NCBI RefSeq assembly: GCF_000160555.1
Contig: NZ_GG749279.1
Coordinates: forward strand, 376,413-440,412
DNA from: Centipeda noxia ATCC 43541
GTDB taxonomy: Bacteria > Bacillota > Negativicutes > Selenomonadales > Selenomonadaceae
Length of the DNA: 64,000 bases
Direction of reading: 5' to 3'
In this document: positions 1 to 10,149 of the stretch, in pieces
Numbering within the stretch: the stretch's first letter is position 1
Layout: each line of letters opens with the position of its first letter
Notes under the pieces: generated by a model
The model's database searches: none
What the model was told of the DNA's origin: nothing
The model's input: only the letters and a program-made list of their open reading frames with translations
Position numbers and translations under genes: made by a program

Positions 1-2028
1 ATCAATTTCAATGACCTTGACCTCGAGCTGATCGCCAATCTTTACAACATCCTCGACGCTCTCTACGCGATGTTTTGCAAGCTGTGAGATATGACAAAGT
101 CCCTCTTTGCCGGGCAAAAGTTCAACGAATGCACCAAATTTTAGGAAGCGAGTGACACGCCCTGTATATACCTCGCCAACCTCGACTTCACGTACGATAT
201 CCTCAATCATCTTGCGGGCACGGTCCATTGCCTCCGTATTCGGCGACGTAATGAAGATATTTCCATCCTCATGGATGTCAATATCGACACCCGTTTCATC
301 AATGATTTTTCGTACAACCTTGCCCCCCGTTCCAATGACATCGCGAATTTTGTCAACGTCGATGGTAATGGTCTCTACACGCGGTGCATACGGTGAGAGT
401 TCTTCTGCCGGTTTATCGATGCATTCCAGCATTTTCCCAAGAATGAACGCACGCCCCTGTTTTGCCTGTGCCAGAGCTGCAGCGAGAATATCTCGCGTAA
501 TCCCAGCAATCTTAATGTCCATCTGAATTGCCGTAATTCCCTTGGATGTGCCGGCAACCTTGAAGTCCATGTCACCGAGAGCGTCCTCCATCCCTTGAAT
601 GTCTGTAAGAATAGAGTAGTTATCCCCATCACGCACAAGCCCCATGGCAATGCCGGACACAGGGCGCTTGATTGGAACGCCCGCACACATGAGCGACAAT
701 GTGCTCCCACAAATGCTCCCCATCGAACTCGAGCCGTTCGACTCAAGGATCTCGGATACTAGGCGTATGGTATAGGGAAATTCCTCAATTGATGGAATCA
801 TCGGAAAAAGTGCACGCTCCGCCAGAGCGCCATGCCCGATTTCCCGACGTCCGGGGCTGCGCATGGGACGAGCCTCACCGACACTATAGCCCGGGAAGTT
901 ATATTGATGAAGATAGTGCTTCGTTGTCTCTGAACCAAGGCCGTCGATAATCTGCTCGTCTCCAATCGAGCCGAGTGTGGTAACGGTGAGCACCTGTGTC
1001 TGACCTCTGGTGAAGAGACCAGAGCCATGTGCACGCGGCAAGATCCCAACCTCACAGCTCACAGGCCGTATCTCGTCAAGGGCACGTCCGTCCGGTCGGA
1101 TCTTTTCATGGGTAATCATATGCCGAACAATTCCCTTTTCAATTTTATAAAGAATCTGTGCGATTTCCTTTGCAGCATCCGGATATTCTTCAACAAAATA
1201 TTCAATAGCTTCTGCTTTGATACCTGCAATATCTGCATCACGTGCCAGTTTATCGCTGTTCCGCGTTGCGGCATCAAGCCGTTCCTCTGCATAGGAACGT
1301 ACCTTGGATTCCAGTTCCTCAGAAAGGGTGAAAATTGAGGGAATAATCTTTTCTTTCCCGCAAGTATTCCTGATATTCTGCTGGAACTCTACAAGACGGC
1401 GGATTTCAGCATGACCGAATAGAATCGCATCAAGAACAACTTCTTCAGAAAGTTCGTTTGCCCCCGCCTCCACCATCATGACCGCATCATAGGATCCCGC
1501 TACCGCGAGATTCAGCTCCGAAACCGAACGCTGCTGTTCCGTCGGGTTGATGATGAATTCGCCATCAATATAACCAACACGCACGCCTGCAATCGGTCCC
1601 ATAAAAGGAATATCCGATACGGTGAGTGCACAAGAGGCACCGATCATCGCGGCAATCTCCGGAGGATTGTCCTGTTCAACAGAGAGAACTGTCGCGACAA
1701 TTTGAACATCATTGCGGAAACCATCAGGAAAAAGAGGGCGAATAGGGCGGTCAATCAGACGAGCACAGAGGATTGCATCATTGCTGGGGCGCCCCTCTCT
1801 CTTAATAAAGCCTCCAGGAATCTTGCCCACCGCATACATTTTCTCTTCGTAATCCACCGTCAGCGGAAAGAAGTCAACCCCCTCTCTCGGCGCACTGGAA
1901 GCGGTCGCGGTAACCAAGACAACAGTGTCCCCATAGCGAACCAAGACAGCACCATTTGCCTGCTTTGCCATTTTTCCGTGTTCTATGACAAGTTTCCGGC
2001 CGCCCAGTTCAATTTCGAAACTTTGCAT
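1..2028 (-). CDS. pnp: Polyribonucleotide nucleotidyltransferase (PNPase), 3' end beyond the window
   Basis: Partial gene, 676 codons visible; its C-terminus lies before base 1. PNPase degrades RNA 3' to 5' with phosphate and is a core mRNA-decay enzyme. The translation starts [13 protein letters not shown] and shows two RNase PH-like halves; the second, catalytic core includes [11 protein letters not shown] and [14 protein letters not shown] domain lies near residues 549-612 ([11 protein letters not shown]) and an S1 domain starts near 620 ([14 protein letters not shown]). The ATG at 2028 follows an AGGAGG site; an ORF is open to the window edge. It lies downstream of rpsO, the usual rpsO-pnp order, with a terminator between them. 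Family length is about 700 residues, so only a short tail is missing. Confidence 0.97.
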   Translation of the reverse strand, partial: MQSFEIELGGRKLVIEHGKMAKQANGAVLVRYGDTVVLVTATASSAPREGVDFFPLTVDYEEKMYAVGKIPGGFIKREGRPSNDAILCARLIDRPIRPLFPDGFRNDVQIVATVLSVEQDNPPEIAAMIGASCALTVSDIPFMGPIAGVRVGYIDGEFIINPTEQQRSVSELNLAVAGSYDAVMMVEAGANELSEEVVLDAILFGHAEIRRLVEFQQNIRNTCGKEKIIPSIFTLSEELESKVRSYAEERLDAATRNSDKLARDADIAGIKAEAIEYFVEEYPDAAKEIAQILYKIEKGIVRHMITHEKIRPDGRALDEIRPVSCEVGILPRAHGSGLFTRGQTQVLTVTTLGSIGDEQIIDGLGSETTKHYLHQYNFPGYSVGEARPMRSPGRREIGHGALAERALFPMIPSIEEFPYTIRLVSEILESNGSSSMGSICGSTLSLMCAGVPIKRPVSGIAMGLVRDGDNYSILTDIQGMEDALGDMDFKVAGTSKGITAIQMDIKIAGITRDILAAALAQAKQGRAFILGKMLECIDKPAEELSPYAPRVETITIDVDKIRDVIGTGGKVVRKIIDETGVDIDIHEDGNIFITSPNTEAMDRARKMIEDIVREVEVGEVYTGRVTRFLKFGAFVELLPGKEGLCHISQLAKHRVESVEDVVKIGDQLEVKVIEID

Positions 2029-2109
2029 ACATATCCTCCTAAGTTCCTCTATTCGTTCCATACGACAAAAGCATTCGACAAAATATCTTGGAATCCTTGT
2101 GCCTATAGC

Positions 2110-2134
2110 AAAAAAGCGGGGAATCTCCCCCGCT
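2110..2134 (-). terminator. Rho-independent terminator after rpsO
   Basis: On the minus strand a GCGGGG stem (2128-2133 with 2116-2121) with a 6-base loop is followed by a run of six T. It lies between rpsO and pnp, so pnp is expressed by read-through or by its own promoter. Confidence 0.85.
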
Positions 2135-2157
2135 CTTTGCTCTCCGTGTCCGAAGCG

Positions 2158-2424
2158 TTACTTACGCAGATTGAGCTTTGTGATGATTGCACGATACCGC
2201 TCAATATCCGTTTGATACAGATAGCTCAGAAGACGGCGGCGATGTCCAACCATCTTCAAAAGTCCGCGACGTGAATGATGATCTTTTTTATGTTCCTTCA
2301 AGTGCTCCGTAAGGTATTGAATGCGTGCCGTAAGAACAGCAATCTGAACCTCGGGAGACCCCGTATCGCCTTCATGAACCGCATGTTCTTTGATGATTTC
2401 CTGTTTCTTTTCCTGTGTGAGCAT
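2158..2424 (-). CDS. rpsO: 30S ribosomal protein S15
   Basis: 88 residues, the normal length for S15, which binds the central domain of 16S rRNA early in 30S assembly. The protein starts [14 protein letters not shown] and carries the typical segments [16 protein letters not shown] and [19 protein letters not shown], the latter making the rRNA contacts. An AAGGAGG site precedes the ATG. The gene is followed by a strong terminator and then pnp, as in most bacteria. S15 often represses its own translation by binding its leader; the leader here can form hairpins (see findings), but whether this happens is not shown by the sequence. Confidence 0.98.
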   Translation of the reverse strand: MLTQEKKQEIIKEHAVHEGDTGSPEVQIAVLTARIQYLTEHLKEHKKDHHSRRGLLKMVGHRRRLLSYLYQTDIERYRAIITKLNLRK

Positions 2425-2508
2425 ATAGAATCCTCCTTATAAATCTCCACCATTGACCAAGAAAACGTCGGATTACTCGCAATCTGAGTCATGGTAACAT
2501 TGCGCTGT

Positions 2509-3468
2509 TCATATTACCATAGAAATATTTTCTTGTAAACGAAAACTTTCTTTCAAGCCCTTTATTGCCGCCTCCTTATCTTTTTTGATCTGAATAATCA
2601 GTTCATCTGCTGTCGAAAAACGCTGTTCATCGCGTATTTTGAAAAAGAAGGAAACGGTGATCTCAGAATCGTAAAGATCTCCTGAAAAGTCGATAATATG
2701 AACTTCTAAGCGGCGGTCATATCCGCCAAATGTCGGGTTGTTTCCGATGTTTGCAACACCATGGTAACTATGCTTTTTATGAACAACCATGACAGCATAA
2801 ACTCCGTTGGGCGGAGACTCATAGGATTCATGCAAAGATACATTTGCCGTTGGAAAGCCAAGAGTACGTCCCCTTTCCTGCCCGTGAATAACCGTACCGG
2901 TAACAGTAAATGGATACCCTAGATATGCATTGACATGCGACAAATCGCCTTGAGCAAGCAGTGCACGAATCCTTGTACTGCTCACGGGTACCCCTCCATA
3001 CAAAACAGGCGGACACACAATTAGATGAAATCCATACCTTCCGGATTGCTCCTTTAGGAGATTTGGATTTCCTCTTCCACCTCGCCCAAAGGTGTAGTTT
3101 TCTCCCACGACAATATACTTTGGTGCAAAATATTGCTGAAGCAGATGAATAAATCCATTCGCTGTTGTTTCAGCAAAAGATGAGGTAAATGCTATTTCAA
3201 CCAAAGCATCCACACCTAAGTTTTTCAATATACGAAGACGAACTGATTGGCAGCCAATGCGATGGGGTGCCCCTTCTGGTACAATAACAGCACGCGGGTG
3301 ATTTGCAAACGAAAAAACAAGCGCAGTCCCCTTTATTTCCTGCGCTTTCTTCACAGCTGTACGAATGACCTCCTGATGTCCTATATGAAGGCCATCAAAC
3401 ATACCAAGTGCGATAACAATATTTTCATATTTTGACGAGAAATAAGTGAGTTGAGTATATTTTTCCAT
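2509..3468 (-). CDS. ribF: Bifunctional riboflavin kinase / FAD synthetase
   Basis: 319 residues. Makes FMN and FAD from riboflavin and ATP. The N-terminal FAD synthetase half has the nucleotidyltransferase motif GMFDGLHIGHQ at about residues 22-32 (HIGH-type) and SSTRIRALLAQGD near 165. The C-terminal riboflavin kinase half starts near 185 and shows GRTLGFPTANV and GVYAV. The Shine-Dalgarno is poor: the nearest GAGGAG is about 14 bases from the ATG, so the exact start is less sure. It lies between murB and rpsO; with rpsO and pnp downstream this resembles the common ribF-rpsO-pnp neighbourhood. Confidence 0.95.
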   Translation of the reverse strand: MEKYTQLTYFSSKYENIVIALGMFDGLHIGHQEVIRTAVKKAQEIKGTALVFSFANHPRAVIVPEGAPHRIGCQSVRLRILKNLGVDALVEIAFTSSFAETTANGFIHLLQQYFAPKYIVVGENYTFGRGGRGNPNLLKEQSGRYGFHLIVCPPVLYGGVPVSSTRIRALLAQGDLSHVNAYLGYPFTVTGTVIHGQERGRTLGFPTANVSLHESYESPPNGVYAVMVVHKKHSYHGVANIGNNPTFGGYDRRLEVHIIDFSGDLYDSEITVSFFFKIRDEQRFSTADELIIQIKKDKEAAIKGLKESFRLQENISMVI

Positions 3469-3510
3469 ATGGAAGAAGCATGCTCCTCAAAGAATTATCC
3501 ATGGCTCCAA

Positions 3511-4422
3511 TCAGAATTCACCAATGATGCGAAGTTCCGGAAAAAGCTGCACCTCGTGTTTTGCATAGACCCGTTTCTGTACGGCTGAAATCAACTGCTG
3601 AACATCATTTGCCGTAGCATTGCCGATGTTAATAACAAACCCCGCATGTTTTTGTGAAACCTGCGCACCGCCGACCGTAAGCCCCTTTAATCCGGTCTGA
3701 TCAATCAATGTTCCTGCAAAATATCCAGGAGGGCGCTTAAATGTGCTTCCCGCACTTGGATATGCCAATGGCTGCTTACTTTTACGGCGCTGATTCAGAT
3801 CTTTCATGCGCGCCAAAATCAGCGTCTTATCATCTTCACGCAAATGCAGACGTATTTCACAAATCGCTTCGTCACAAGTCTGGAAAATACTGTGGCGGTA
3901 GCTAAAATCAAGATCCTCGGAAAGGTAAACACGAATATCACCGTTCAGAGAGACCGTCTTTACCGAAACAACAACGGATTTCATCTCGTCATCGTAGGCC
4001 CCTGCATTCATGAAAACGGCACCGCCAATACTACCCGGAATCCCACAGGCAAACTCAAGACCAGAGAGACCTCTTTCCTGAGCAAAGGAAGCAACATCTC
4101 GAAGAAGTGCCCCTGCGCCAACAATGAGGTCTTCCCCCTCATGAGAGATATCTTCCATCTTATGACTGAACCTGATAACAAGACCGCGAATACCGCCATC
4201 ACGAACCAATATATTAGATCCGTTTCCAAGCCATGTGACCAGCTCGTCATATTTTTTTGCCAAGCGGATGATCTTCTGCACTTCCTCTGTATTCTTCGGA
4301 TAAAATAAAAGGTCGGCAGGCCCACCTATCCGGAATGTCGTATGAAAACGCATGGGTGCATCTTGAAATAAGCGAATGGGATCAAACTCTTCATAACAGA
4401 CACGCACAAAATCTTTGTTCAT
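3511..4422 (-). CDS. murB: UDP-N-acetylenolpyruvoylglucosamine reductase (MurB)
   Basis: 303 residues. NADPH- and FAD-dependent reduction of UDP-GlcNAc-enolpyruvate to UDP-MurNAc, the second committed step of peptidoglycan synthesis, in the cytosol. FAD-binding motifs are visible: FRIGGPADLL, LGNGSNILVRDGG and GIPGSIGGAVFMNAGAY. The catalytic serine lies in SAGSTFKRP and the C-terminal conserved Glu in FPELRIIGEF. The length and SYRHSIFQ segment fit the short type II MurB of Firmicutes. Its ATG overlaps the trmL stop as ATGA, so it is translationally coupled to trmL. Confidence 0.97.
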   Translation of the reverse strand: MNKDFVRVCYEEFDPIRLFQDAPMRFHTTFRIGGPADLLFYPKNTEEVQKIIRLAKKYDELVTWLGNGSNILVRDGGIRGLVIRFSHKMEDISHEGEDLIVGAGALLRDVASFAQERGLSGLEFACGIPGSIGGAVFMNAGAYDDEMKSVVVSVKTVSLNGDIRVYLSEDLDFSYRHSIFQTCDEAICEIRLHLREDDKTLILARMKDLNQRRKSKQPLAYPSAGSTFKRPPGYFAGTLIDQTGLKGLTVGGAQVSQKHAGFVINIGNATANDVQQLISAVQKRVYAKHEVQLFPELRIIGEF

Positions 4423-4913
4423 ATATGATCCGAGCCCCCAAACCCCGTTCCGGCAAGACGTAAATCGACAAAGGCATTTTGACGCAACGCCTCATATGCA
4501 ACAACAGCGACTGCGTTGGACAAATTCAAAGAACGCGCCCCTGCCTGCATTGGTATACGAACCGTATGCTCCTCATTGTCTTCCAGCAAAGATTCCGGCA
4601 AGCCTTCGGTTTCTTTGCCAAAGACGAAAAATGCATCCGATGTATATACAATATCCGAGTAAATATGTGCAGCTTTCGTGGTACAGAAGTAGAAGGGATG
4701 CCCCTTATACTGCTTTCGAACATCTGAAAAGCTGTCATGATAGTGCACCTTGACAAGGTGCCAATAATCCAGGCCTGCACGTTTCAAATACTTATCATCT
4801 GTTGAAAATCCCAGCGGCCTCACGAGATGAAGGTCCATACCAGTCCCGGCACATAACCGTGCAATATTTCCTGTATTCCCCGGAATTTCTGGTTCGACTA
4901 GGACAATATGCAT
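4419..4913 (-). CDS. trmL: tRNA (cytidine/uridine(34)-2'-O)-methyltransferase (TrmL, SPOUT family)
   Basis: 164 residues from the ATG at 4913. A longer open frame exists upstream but would run through the ilvD terminator; the chosen start gives MHIVLVEPEIPGNTGNIAR, the normal family N-terminus, and has GGAGG upstream. SPOUT-fold motifs are clear: IPGNTGNIARLC, FGKETEGLP, and the knot segment IPMQAGARSLNLSNAVAV. The family methylates the ribose of the wobble nucleotide of some tRNA-Leu species using S-adenosylmethionine. It is followed by an overlapping murB. Exact tRNA target is inferred from the family. Confidence 0.93.
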   Translation of the reverse strand: MHIVLVEPEIPGNTGNIARLCAGTGMDLHLVRPLGFSTDDKYLKRAGLDYWHLVKVHYHDSFSDVRKQYKGHPFYFCTTKAAHIYSDIVYTSDAFFVFGKETEGLPESLLEDNEEHTVRIPMQAGARSLNLSNAVAVVAYEALRQNAFVDLRLAGTGFGGSDHI

Positions 4914-4976
4914 ACGAGACGATCCTCCACTCTCTTCCAGAAATAATGCAACGCCATTATAGCGAATCACAAGCAT

Positions 4977-5011
4977 AAAAACAACCCACAGGAACAGAAA
5001 CTCCTGTGGGT
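4977..5011 (-). terminator. Terminator after ilvD
   Basis: Minus-strand stem ACCCACAGG/CCTGTGGGT (5003-5011 with 4984-4992), a 10-base loop, then TTGTTTTT. It closes the ilvD transcript just upstream of the trmL start. Confidence 0.88.
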
Positions 5012-5025
5012 GCAAGATGTTTTTC

Positions 5026-6678
5026 TCAGTGCAAAACGGCACCTGCATTTGCAGACGTTGTCAGCTTTGCATAGCGCGCAAGATACCCTGTTTTGATTTT
5101 AGGTTCCGGCTGAACCCAGTTTGCACGACGCTTTTCGAGTTCTTCATCACTGATCTCAAGTTCGAGTTTTCGATTTGGAATGTCAATCGTAATCATATCA
5201 CCATCTTCAATCAGCGCAATCGGTCCTCCTGACATTGCCTCCGGAGACACATGACCAACACAGGCCCCCTGACTTGCGCCGCTGAAACGCCCGTCCGTAA
5301 TCAAACCTACCTTCAACCCCATTCCCGTAATGACGGCTGTGGGGTTGAGCATCTCCTGCATTCCAGGGCCGCCCTTCGGCCCTTCATAGCGAATGACTAC
5401 GACATCCCCATCATGGATTTTTCCGTCCATAATGGCATTAACTCCATCCTCCTCGGAATTAAAGCATCGTGCCGTACCACGATAGGTAAGCATATCATCG
5501 GCGACTGCTGAGGCCTTGACAACAGCACAGTCCGGTGCAAGATTACCGCTCAGAATGGCAAGACCGCCCTCCGGGCGATAGGGATTCCCGACACTGTGAA
5601 TCACCGTGGAATCCATAATTTCTGCATGTTCGATACGCTCACGCACTGTTCCCGTAACGGTCAGCGCATCCAGATGCAGCAGATTTTTCTTCGACAACTC
5701 CTTCATCACCGCTGAAATACCGCCTGCTTCATTCAGATCCTGCATATGATGAGTTCCTGCAGGGCTCAGCTTTGTAATGTATGGCGTGCGTCTGCTGATC
5801 TCATCAAAGAGAGGCGGCGGAAGTTCAATGCCTGCCTCGTGCGCAATCGCTGTGAGGTGCAAAACGGTGTTGGACGATCCGCCAATCCCCATATCGACCG
5901 TAATGGCATTCTCAAAAGCCTCACGTGTCATAATATCGCGCGGGCAGATATTTTCTTTGATAAGATCAAGGATAACAGCCCCTGCCTGTTTTGCAAGCAA
6001 ACGGCGCTCCCCCGTATAAGGGGCCGGTATCGTTCCATTGCCGGAAAGTCCCATACCGAGTACCTCCGTCAAGGAGTTCATCGTATTTGCGGTGAACAGA
6101 CCGGAACAGGAGCCGCAGCTCGGGCAGGCGTGCTCCTCAATGGCAGTCATTTCACGAGCATCCATTTTTCCTGCAGCAAACATGCCGGCTGCCTCAAAGG
6201 CCTGGCTGACACTGATGTCGCGCCCACGGTAACGCCCCGCAAGCATAGGCCCGCCGCTAACAAGGATGGCCGGAATGTTAAGGCGAGCCGCCGCCATGAG
6301 CATTCCGGGAACGACCTTATCACAGTTTGGAATAAGAACAAGGCCGTCAAACCCGGACGCCATTGCAACGGCTTCAATCGAGTCCGCAATCAGCTCACGG
6401 CTCGCAAGTGAGTATTTCATCCCCGTATGTCCCATGGCAATGCCATCACAGACACCAATCGAAGGAAATTCAATGGGGGTCCCACCGGCAGCAGCTACGC
6501 CAAGCTTCACCGCTTCCGCAATCGTATTCAGGTGAAAGTGTCCCGGAATGATCTCATTAAATGAATTACAGATGCCAATTAATGGCTTTCCAAGATCCTC
6601 AGAACCATATCCATTTGCGTGAAAAAGTGAGCGATGTGCACAGCGCGTCGCTCCTTTTTTTACAACATCACTTCTCAT
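5026..6678 (-). CDS. ilvD: Dihydroxy-acid dehydratase
   Basis: 550 residues, the usual length. Dehydrates 2,3-dihydroxy-isovalerate and its C6 homologue to the keto acids that precede valine, isoleucine, leucine and pantothenate. Iron-sulfur ligands are visible in [10 protein letters not shown] (about residue 118) and [17 protein letters not shown] (about 185-200); the C-terminal [14 protein letters not shown] segment is also typical. The ATG at 6678 (MRSDVVKKG) has a GGGAGAG site; a TTG five codons upstream does not. No other ilv or leu gene is adjacent, so it is a stand-alone transcription unit with its own promoter (6760-6788) and terminator (4977-5011). Confidence 0.97.
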   Translation of the reverse strand: MRSDVVKKGATRCAHRSLFHANGYGSEDLGKPLIGICNSFNEIIPGHFHLNTIAEAVKLGVAAAGGTPIEFPSIGVCDGIAMGHTGMKYSLASRELIADSIEAVAMASGFDGLVLIPNCDKVVPGMLMAAARLNIPAILVSGGPMLAGRYRGRDISVSQAFEAAGMFAAGKMDAREMTAIEEHACPSCGSCSGLFTANTMNSLTEVLGMGLSGNGTIPAPYTGERRLLAKQAGAVILDLIKENICPRDIMTREAFENAITVDMGIGGSSNTVLHLTAIAHEAGIELPPPLFDEISRRTPYITKLSPAGTHHMQDLNEAGGISAVMKELSKKNLLHLDALTVTGTVRERIEHAEIMDSTVIHSVGNPYRPEGGLAILSGNLAPDCAVVKASAVADDMLTYRGTARCFNSEEDGVNAIMDGKIHDGDVVVIRYEGPKGGPGMQEMLNPTAVITGMGLKVGLITDGRFSGASQGACVGHVSPEAMSGGPIALIEDGDMITIDIPNRKLELEISDEELEKRRANWVQPEPKIKTGYLARYAKLTTSANAGAVLH

Positions 6679-6759
6679 AAAAAGCTCTCCCAATCTACAA
6701 ATTATTTATGAAAGGCACACACTTCCATAAATCAAACATGACATAAACATATTTCAGAG

Positions 6760-6788
6760 ATTTTAACGCATTATACATTTTTTTTCAA
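6760..6788 (-). promoter_or_regulatory. Candidate promoter of ilvD
   Basis: TTGAAA (6783-6788), 17-base spacer, TAAAAT (6760-6765) on the minus strand. The predicted leader is about 75 bases. I see no T-box or other recognisable attenuator in it. Confidence 0.65.
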
Positions 6789-6845
6789 TGGTTGATTGCC
6801 AAATATCTCTCATAGCGCATCGATATCGAATATGCTATAATCTGA

Positions 6846-7382
6846 TTAAAATTCAATTCCCTTCTGTGCTTTTATCCCCTCTTGATAGGGATGCTTGATT
6901 AGACGCATTTCCGTAACGAGATCCGCTCGGTCAATAAGTTCTGGCGATGCATTTCTTCCCGTGAAGATCAAATGGGTATGCGCGGGACGTATCGCGAGTA
7001 AGGACTCCAAGTCATCTATGTGAATAAATCCAAAAGAATATGCATAGTTAAATTCATCAAGGATAACCATATCCCAAGTATCACTCTGAAGCTCTTGCTC
7101 TGCTGTACGGAGAAGATCAATAGCAGCTTGCCGGTGTTCGTCCTGTTTCCCAGACTCACGCTGTGAAAAACCAAGGCCTCCCTGACGTATGTCGATACAT
7201 CTCTTTGCGCTTGATAGTGCTTTGATGGCTTCGAGCTCTCCATAGGTCCAACTCCCCTTGATAAACTGCAGAATGAGTACGCGTAAGTGGTTGCCCCATG
7301 CACGCATGGCCATCCCGAGAGCAGCTGTTGTTTTTCCCTTTCCATCTCCAGTATGGACAATAATAAGCCCTTTATTTTTCAT
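6846..7382 (-). CDS. cobO: Cob(I)yrinic acid a,c-diamide adenosyltransferase (CobO/BtuR family)
   Basis: 178 residues. Transfers the adenosyl group from ATP to the cobalt of corrinoids, forming adenosylcobalamin or its precursors. The P-loop HTGDGKGKTTAALG is at about residues 10-23, and FIKGSWTYGE, ILDEFNYAY and FTGRNASPELIDRADLVTEM match the family. No other cobalamin gene and no cobalamin riboswitch is visible nearby, so it may serve corrinoid salvage as well as synthesis (inference). It is divergent from the SGNH hydrolase gene that starts at 7437; only 54 bases separate the two starts. Confidence 0.94.
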   Translation of the reverse strand: MKNKGLIIVHTGDGKGKTTAALGMAMRAWGNHLRVLILQFIKGSWTYGELEAIKALSSAKRCIDIRQGGLGFSQRESGKQDEHRQAAIDLLRTAEQELQSDTWDMVILDEFNYAYSFGFIHIDDLESLLAIRPAHTHLIFTGRNASPELIDRADLVTEMRLIKHPYQEGIKAQKGIEF

Positions 7383-7436
7383 TAGAATCCCTCAACTTTC
7401 TATGCAAAAATAAAAATGATATATTTAGGTGAGTGT

Positions 7437-9059
7437 ATGAAACATTATTTCTTTTTCACGAGTATTATTTTCCTCGCAGTCATCGGATGTATTTATTTCA
7501 TTGAAAAAACCGATTTTTTGAATTTGAAACAACTCGACATCATCGGTAAAATTCATGAGGAAAACGGATCTTCCATACTCACATGGGAACGTCCCCCCTA
7601 CCCTTGCTATTATCGTATCGATACCTATATTAAAACAACAGGAATTATCCCTGAGGCCCCCATATATGAACATATAAAGACTGAGTTTTCGACAGCCCCC
7701 TACTATCCGATTCCCTCTGCACCAATCCCATTCTATTATCAGATTACAGCTTACGGAATGTTTGGTGCCATAACATCTCCTTCAACACTGATTTCTTCCC
7801 CATATTTTACAGCAAATGCCCCCATTCCGATCTACCATTACACTGAGGAACACCCCGCCAGTCTCATGCCATTCCTCGTGTGGCACAGTATCCCCAATGC
7901 TGTGCTCTATGAAGTCGAACTGCTCTCTGGGCCGCCGACGCAGGAAGGCGGAACAATGCTTTCTCAAAAAAATCATTTAACGAGCATTCGCAGTATTTAT
8001 ACAAATGGATGGCAAGCAGATCTACGCTCTCTTCAAGCCTATAAAAAAATTTACTGGAGAGTCCGTGCTTTAGATCTGAGGGATGAGCCCATTGGTGAGT
8101 TTTCCATAGCCGAGCCTCTTTGCTTAGATAAAGACGCGGCATTACCTGATCGACCAATCCCGAACACCTATGATCAAGTAATGAATTTCCACCAACCGCT
8201 CTATCCTGTATATCAATGGATCCCGCTGAACGGCGTCACACATTATGAAGTAGAGCTGCTAACAGCTCCTCCAATTCATGAACATGGAAAGCTTCCCGAT
8301 CCAAACCGCGCCTGGGCGCAGACGATTTCCTCTGTCAATGCTATATACGACGAATATGCACGTCCTTATGCGGGTGTTTATTATTGGCGCGTACGAGGAT
8401 TAGATGAGCAGAACAACACTATTGGTACTTGGTCGGATCTTGCCTCATTTACCGTTGAAGCACTGCCTAAAGATCACATCTACGCAGCAGCATTTGGAGA
8501 CAGTATTACACATGGAGGAGGAGCAATATCAAATTCTCCCGCATTCCTTGAATACAGCTATACAACCTATTTGACTTTCGACTGTCTCAATCTTGGACGC
8601 AGCGGTGACACCTCACATACGACGCTAGAACGCTTTGAGCAAGACGTACTTCCGATTCATCCTGCAAACCTCTTGATTTTAACCGGTTCCAACAGTCTAC
8701 GTGCAGATACGATAACACCGCAGGACATCATTCAGGATCTGGATGAGCTCCAGCAAAAGTGCATCAATCACGGAATTCGGCCCATTCTCCTGACGCTCCT
8801 CCCGCTCAACCCTGAACGCATCACACTTGCCTTCCATTCTGAAACAGATCCAAAATGGCAATGGAAGATGAACGCCGTCAACACTTGGATCCGAGCACAG
8901 AAGTATTACATAGACATCGAGCCGTATTTTTATGATTCGGAAAAGCACATCCTTGAACCTTTGCTATCAACAGATGGATTGCATCCTGATATCAATGGAA
9001 AACGGATGATGGCGGAAATCGTCAATGAACACCGCGATCTGTTCTATGAAATACCTTAA
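7437..9059 (+). CDS. Membrane-anchored or lipid-anchored SGNH (GDSL-type) hydrolase with beta-sandwich repeats
   Basis: 540 residues from the ATG at 7437, which has AGGTGAG just upstream (an ATG 21 bases earlier has no such site). The N-terminus is a short basic stretch then FFFTSIIFLAVIGC, either a transmembrane anchor or a lipoprotein signal with Cys at about 18. Residues about 40-340 hold beta-sandwich (FnIII-like) modules; two are clearly homologous, each with YEVELL..PP near the start and YWRVR[AG]LD near the end. The C-terminal domain has SGNH signatures: FGDSITHGGG with Ser356, LGRSGDTS, GSN with Asn419, and DGLHPD with Asp513 and His516. This is a lone plus-strand gene. The substrate (a surface glycan or acyl group) is unknown. 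Confidence 0.8.
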   Translation: MKHYFFFTSIIFLAVIGCIYFIEKTDFLNLKQLDIIGKIHEENGSSILTWERPPYPCYYRIDTYIKTTGIIPEAPIYEHIKTEFSTAPYYPIPSAPIPFYYQITAYGMFGAITSPSTLISSPYFTANAPIPIYHYTEEHPASLMPFLVWHSIPNAVLYEVELLSGPPTQEGGTMLSQKNHLTSIRSIYTNGWQADLRSLQAYKKIYWRVRALDLRDEPIGEFSIAEPLCLDKDAALPDRPIPNTYDQVMNFHQPLYPVYQWIPLNGVTHYEVELLTAPPIHEHGKLPDPNRAWAQTISSVNAIYDEYARPYAGVYYWRVRGLDEQNNTIGTWSDLASFTVEALPKDHIYAAAFGDSITHGGGAISNSPAFLEYSYTTYLTFDCLNLGRSGDTSHTTLERFEQDVLPIHPANLLILTGSNSLRADTITPQDIIQDLDELQQKCINHGIRPILLTLLPLNPERITLAFHSETDPKWQWKMNAVNTWIRAQKYYIDIEPYFYDSEKHILEPLLSTDGLHPDINGKRMMAEIVNEHRDLFYEIP

Positions 9060-9064
9060 ACCCG

Positions 9065-9102
9065 AAACAATGCGATGTTTATATTTCATTGCATTGTTTT
9101 TT
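9065..9102 (+). terminator. Terminator after the SGNH hydrolase gene
   Basis: Stem AAACAATGC/GCATTGTTT (9065-9073 with 9091-9099) then a T run on the plus strand. It lies between convergent genes and may also serve queA on the minus strand, although the T run is weaker there. Confidence 0.7.
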
Positions 9103-10132
9103 ATGCCCGCATTTGAATCATCATGGCATCTCCAAAAGAAAAAAACCGATACCGTTCTTCAACAGCAGTCCGGTATGCCTCAAGTGTAAAATCCCGTCCA
9201 GCAAAAGCGCTGACCAGCATAATCAATGTAGATTTTGGCAGATGAAAATTTGTAATTACTGCGTCCACAACTTTAAATTGATAGCCGGGATAAATGAAGA
9301 TATCCGTCCATCCAGAGCCAGCCGCAATGATCCCCGCACTCGCAACAGCAGCCTCAAGCGTGCGAATCGACGTTGTGCCGACAGAAATGACACGACGGCC
9401 TTCTTTCTTTGCCGTTTGAACAAGTTCTGCTGTCTCTGGTGGTATCGAATAAAACTCTCGGTGCATAACATGATCTTCGACCACATCAACATGAACCGGA
9501 CGAAATGTACCAAGTCCGACATGCAGCGTGATAAAACCGAATTGGACGCCCTTCTCACGAAGGCGCTCCATAAGTGCTTCTGTAAAATGGAGTCCCGCTG
9601 TCGGAGCCGCCGCTGATCCTTTTACACGATTATATACTGTCTGATAGCGCTCACGATCTTCGAGCGTCTCATGTATATAGGGAGGAAGAGGCATCGTGCC
9701 TAAACGATCCAAAATTTCCTCAAACACACCATTGTAGATAAAACGAACTATTCGACCGCCAAAATCCGTACGATCGATAATCTCACAAGACAGCTCCTCA
9801 CCAAAGGAAATGACAGTACCAATACGAGCTTTTTTCCCTGGCTTGACAAGTACTTCCCAATGATTTTTGTCCATCTGATGAAGGAGGAAAATCTCAACCT
9901 TCCCTCCCGTATGCTCCCTCTCTCCAATGAGGCGTGCGGGAATGACACGGGTATCATTGAAAATCAAAACATCACCTTTTTTTAGAAAGTCTTCCAGCTG
10001 ATAAAAATAATGATGCTGTATTGTTCGTTCTTTTGGATTTAAAACCATGAGGCGAGAAGAGTCCCGCGGCTCTGCCGGAACCTGAGCAATTTGTTCCTGC
10101 GGAAGATCGTAATCAAAATCAGAAATATCCAT
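9101..10132 (-). CDS. queA: S-adenosylmethionine:tRNA ribosyltransferase-isomerase
   Basis: 343 residues from the ATG at 10132 (AAGGTG upstream; a GTG four codons earlier is possible). Converts preQ1 at tRNA position 34 to epoxyqueuosine, using the ribosyl part of S-adenosylmethionine. Family motifs are present: [22 protein letters not shown] at the N-terminus, [24 protein letters not shown] and [20 protein letters not shown]. It is the last gene of the ruvCAB-queH-spoIID-queA run, so both late steps of queuosine synthesis (QueA then QueH) are encoded within 3 kb. Confidence 0.97.
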   Translation of the reverse strand: MDISDFDYDLPQEQIAQVPAEPRDSSRLMVLNPKERTIQHHYFYQLEDFLKKGDVLIFNDTRVIPARLIGEREHTGGKVEIFLLHQMDKNHWEVLVKPGKKARIGTVISFGEELSCEIIDRTDFGGRIVRFIYNGVFEEILDRLGTMPLPPYIHETLEDRERYQTVYNRVKGSAAAPTAGLHFTEALMERLREKGVQFGFITLHVGLGTFRPVHVDVVEDHVMHREFYSIPPETAELVQTAKKEGRRVISVGTTSIRTLEAAVASAGIIAAGSGWTDIFIYPGYQFKVVDAVITNFHLPKSTLIMLVSAFAGRDFTLEAYRTAVEERYRFFSFGDAMMIQMRA

Positions 10133-10149
10133 ATAGATGTACACCTTGC

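Noticed and set aside
1702-2274. Plus-strand open frame of 190 codons spanning the rpsO-pnp gap
   Set aside because: Covers the end of rpsO and the start of pnp in antisense and the terminator; no ribosome site.
6694-6845. Looked for a T-box or cobalamin riboswitch between cobO and ilvD
   Set aside because: No T-box sequence, no B12 box; only the ilvD promoter is visible.
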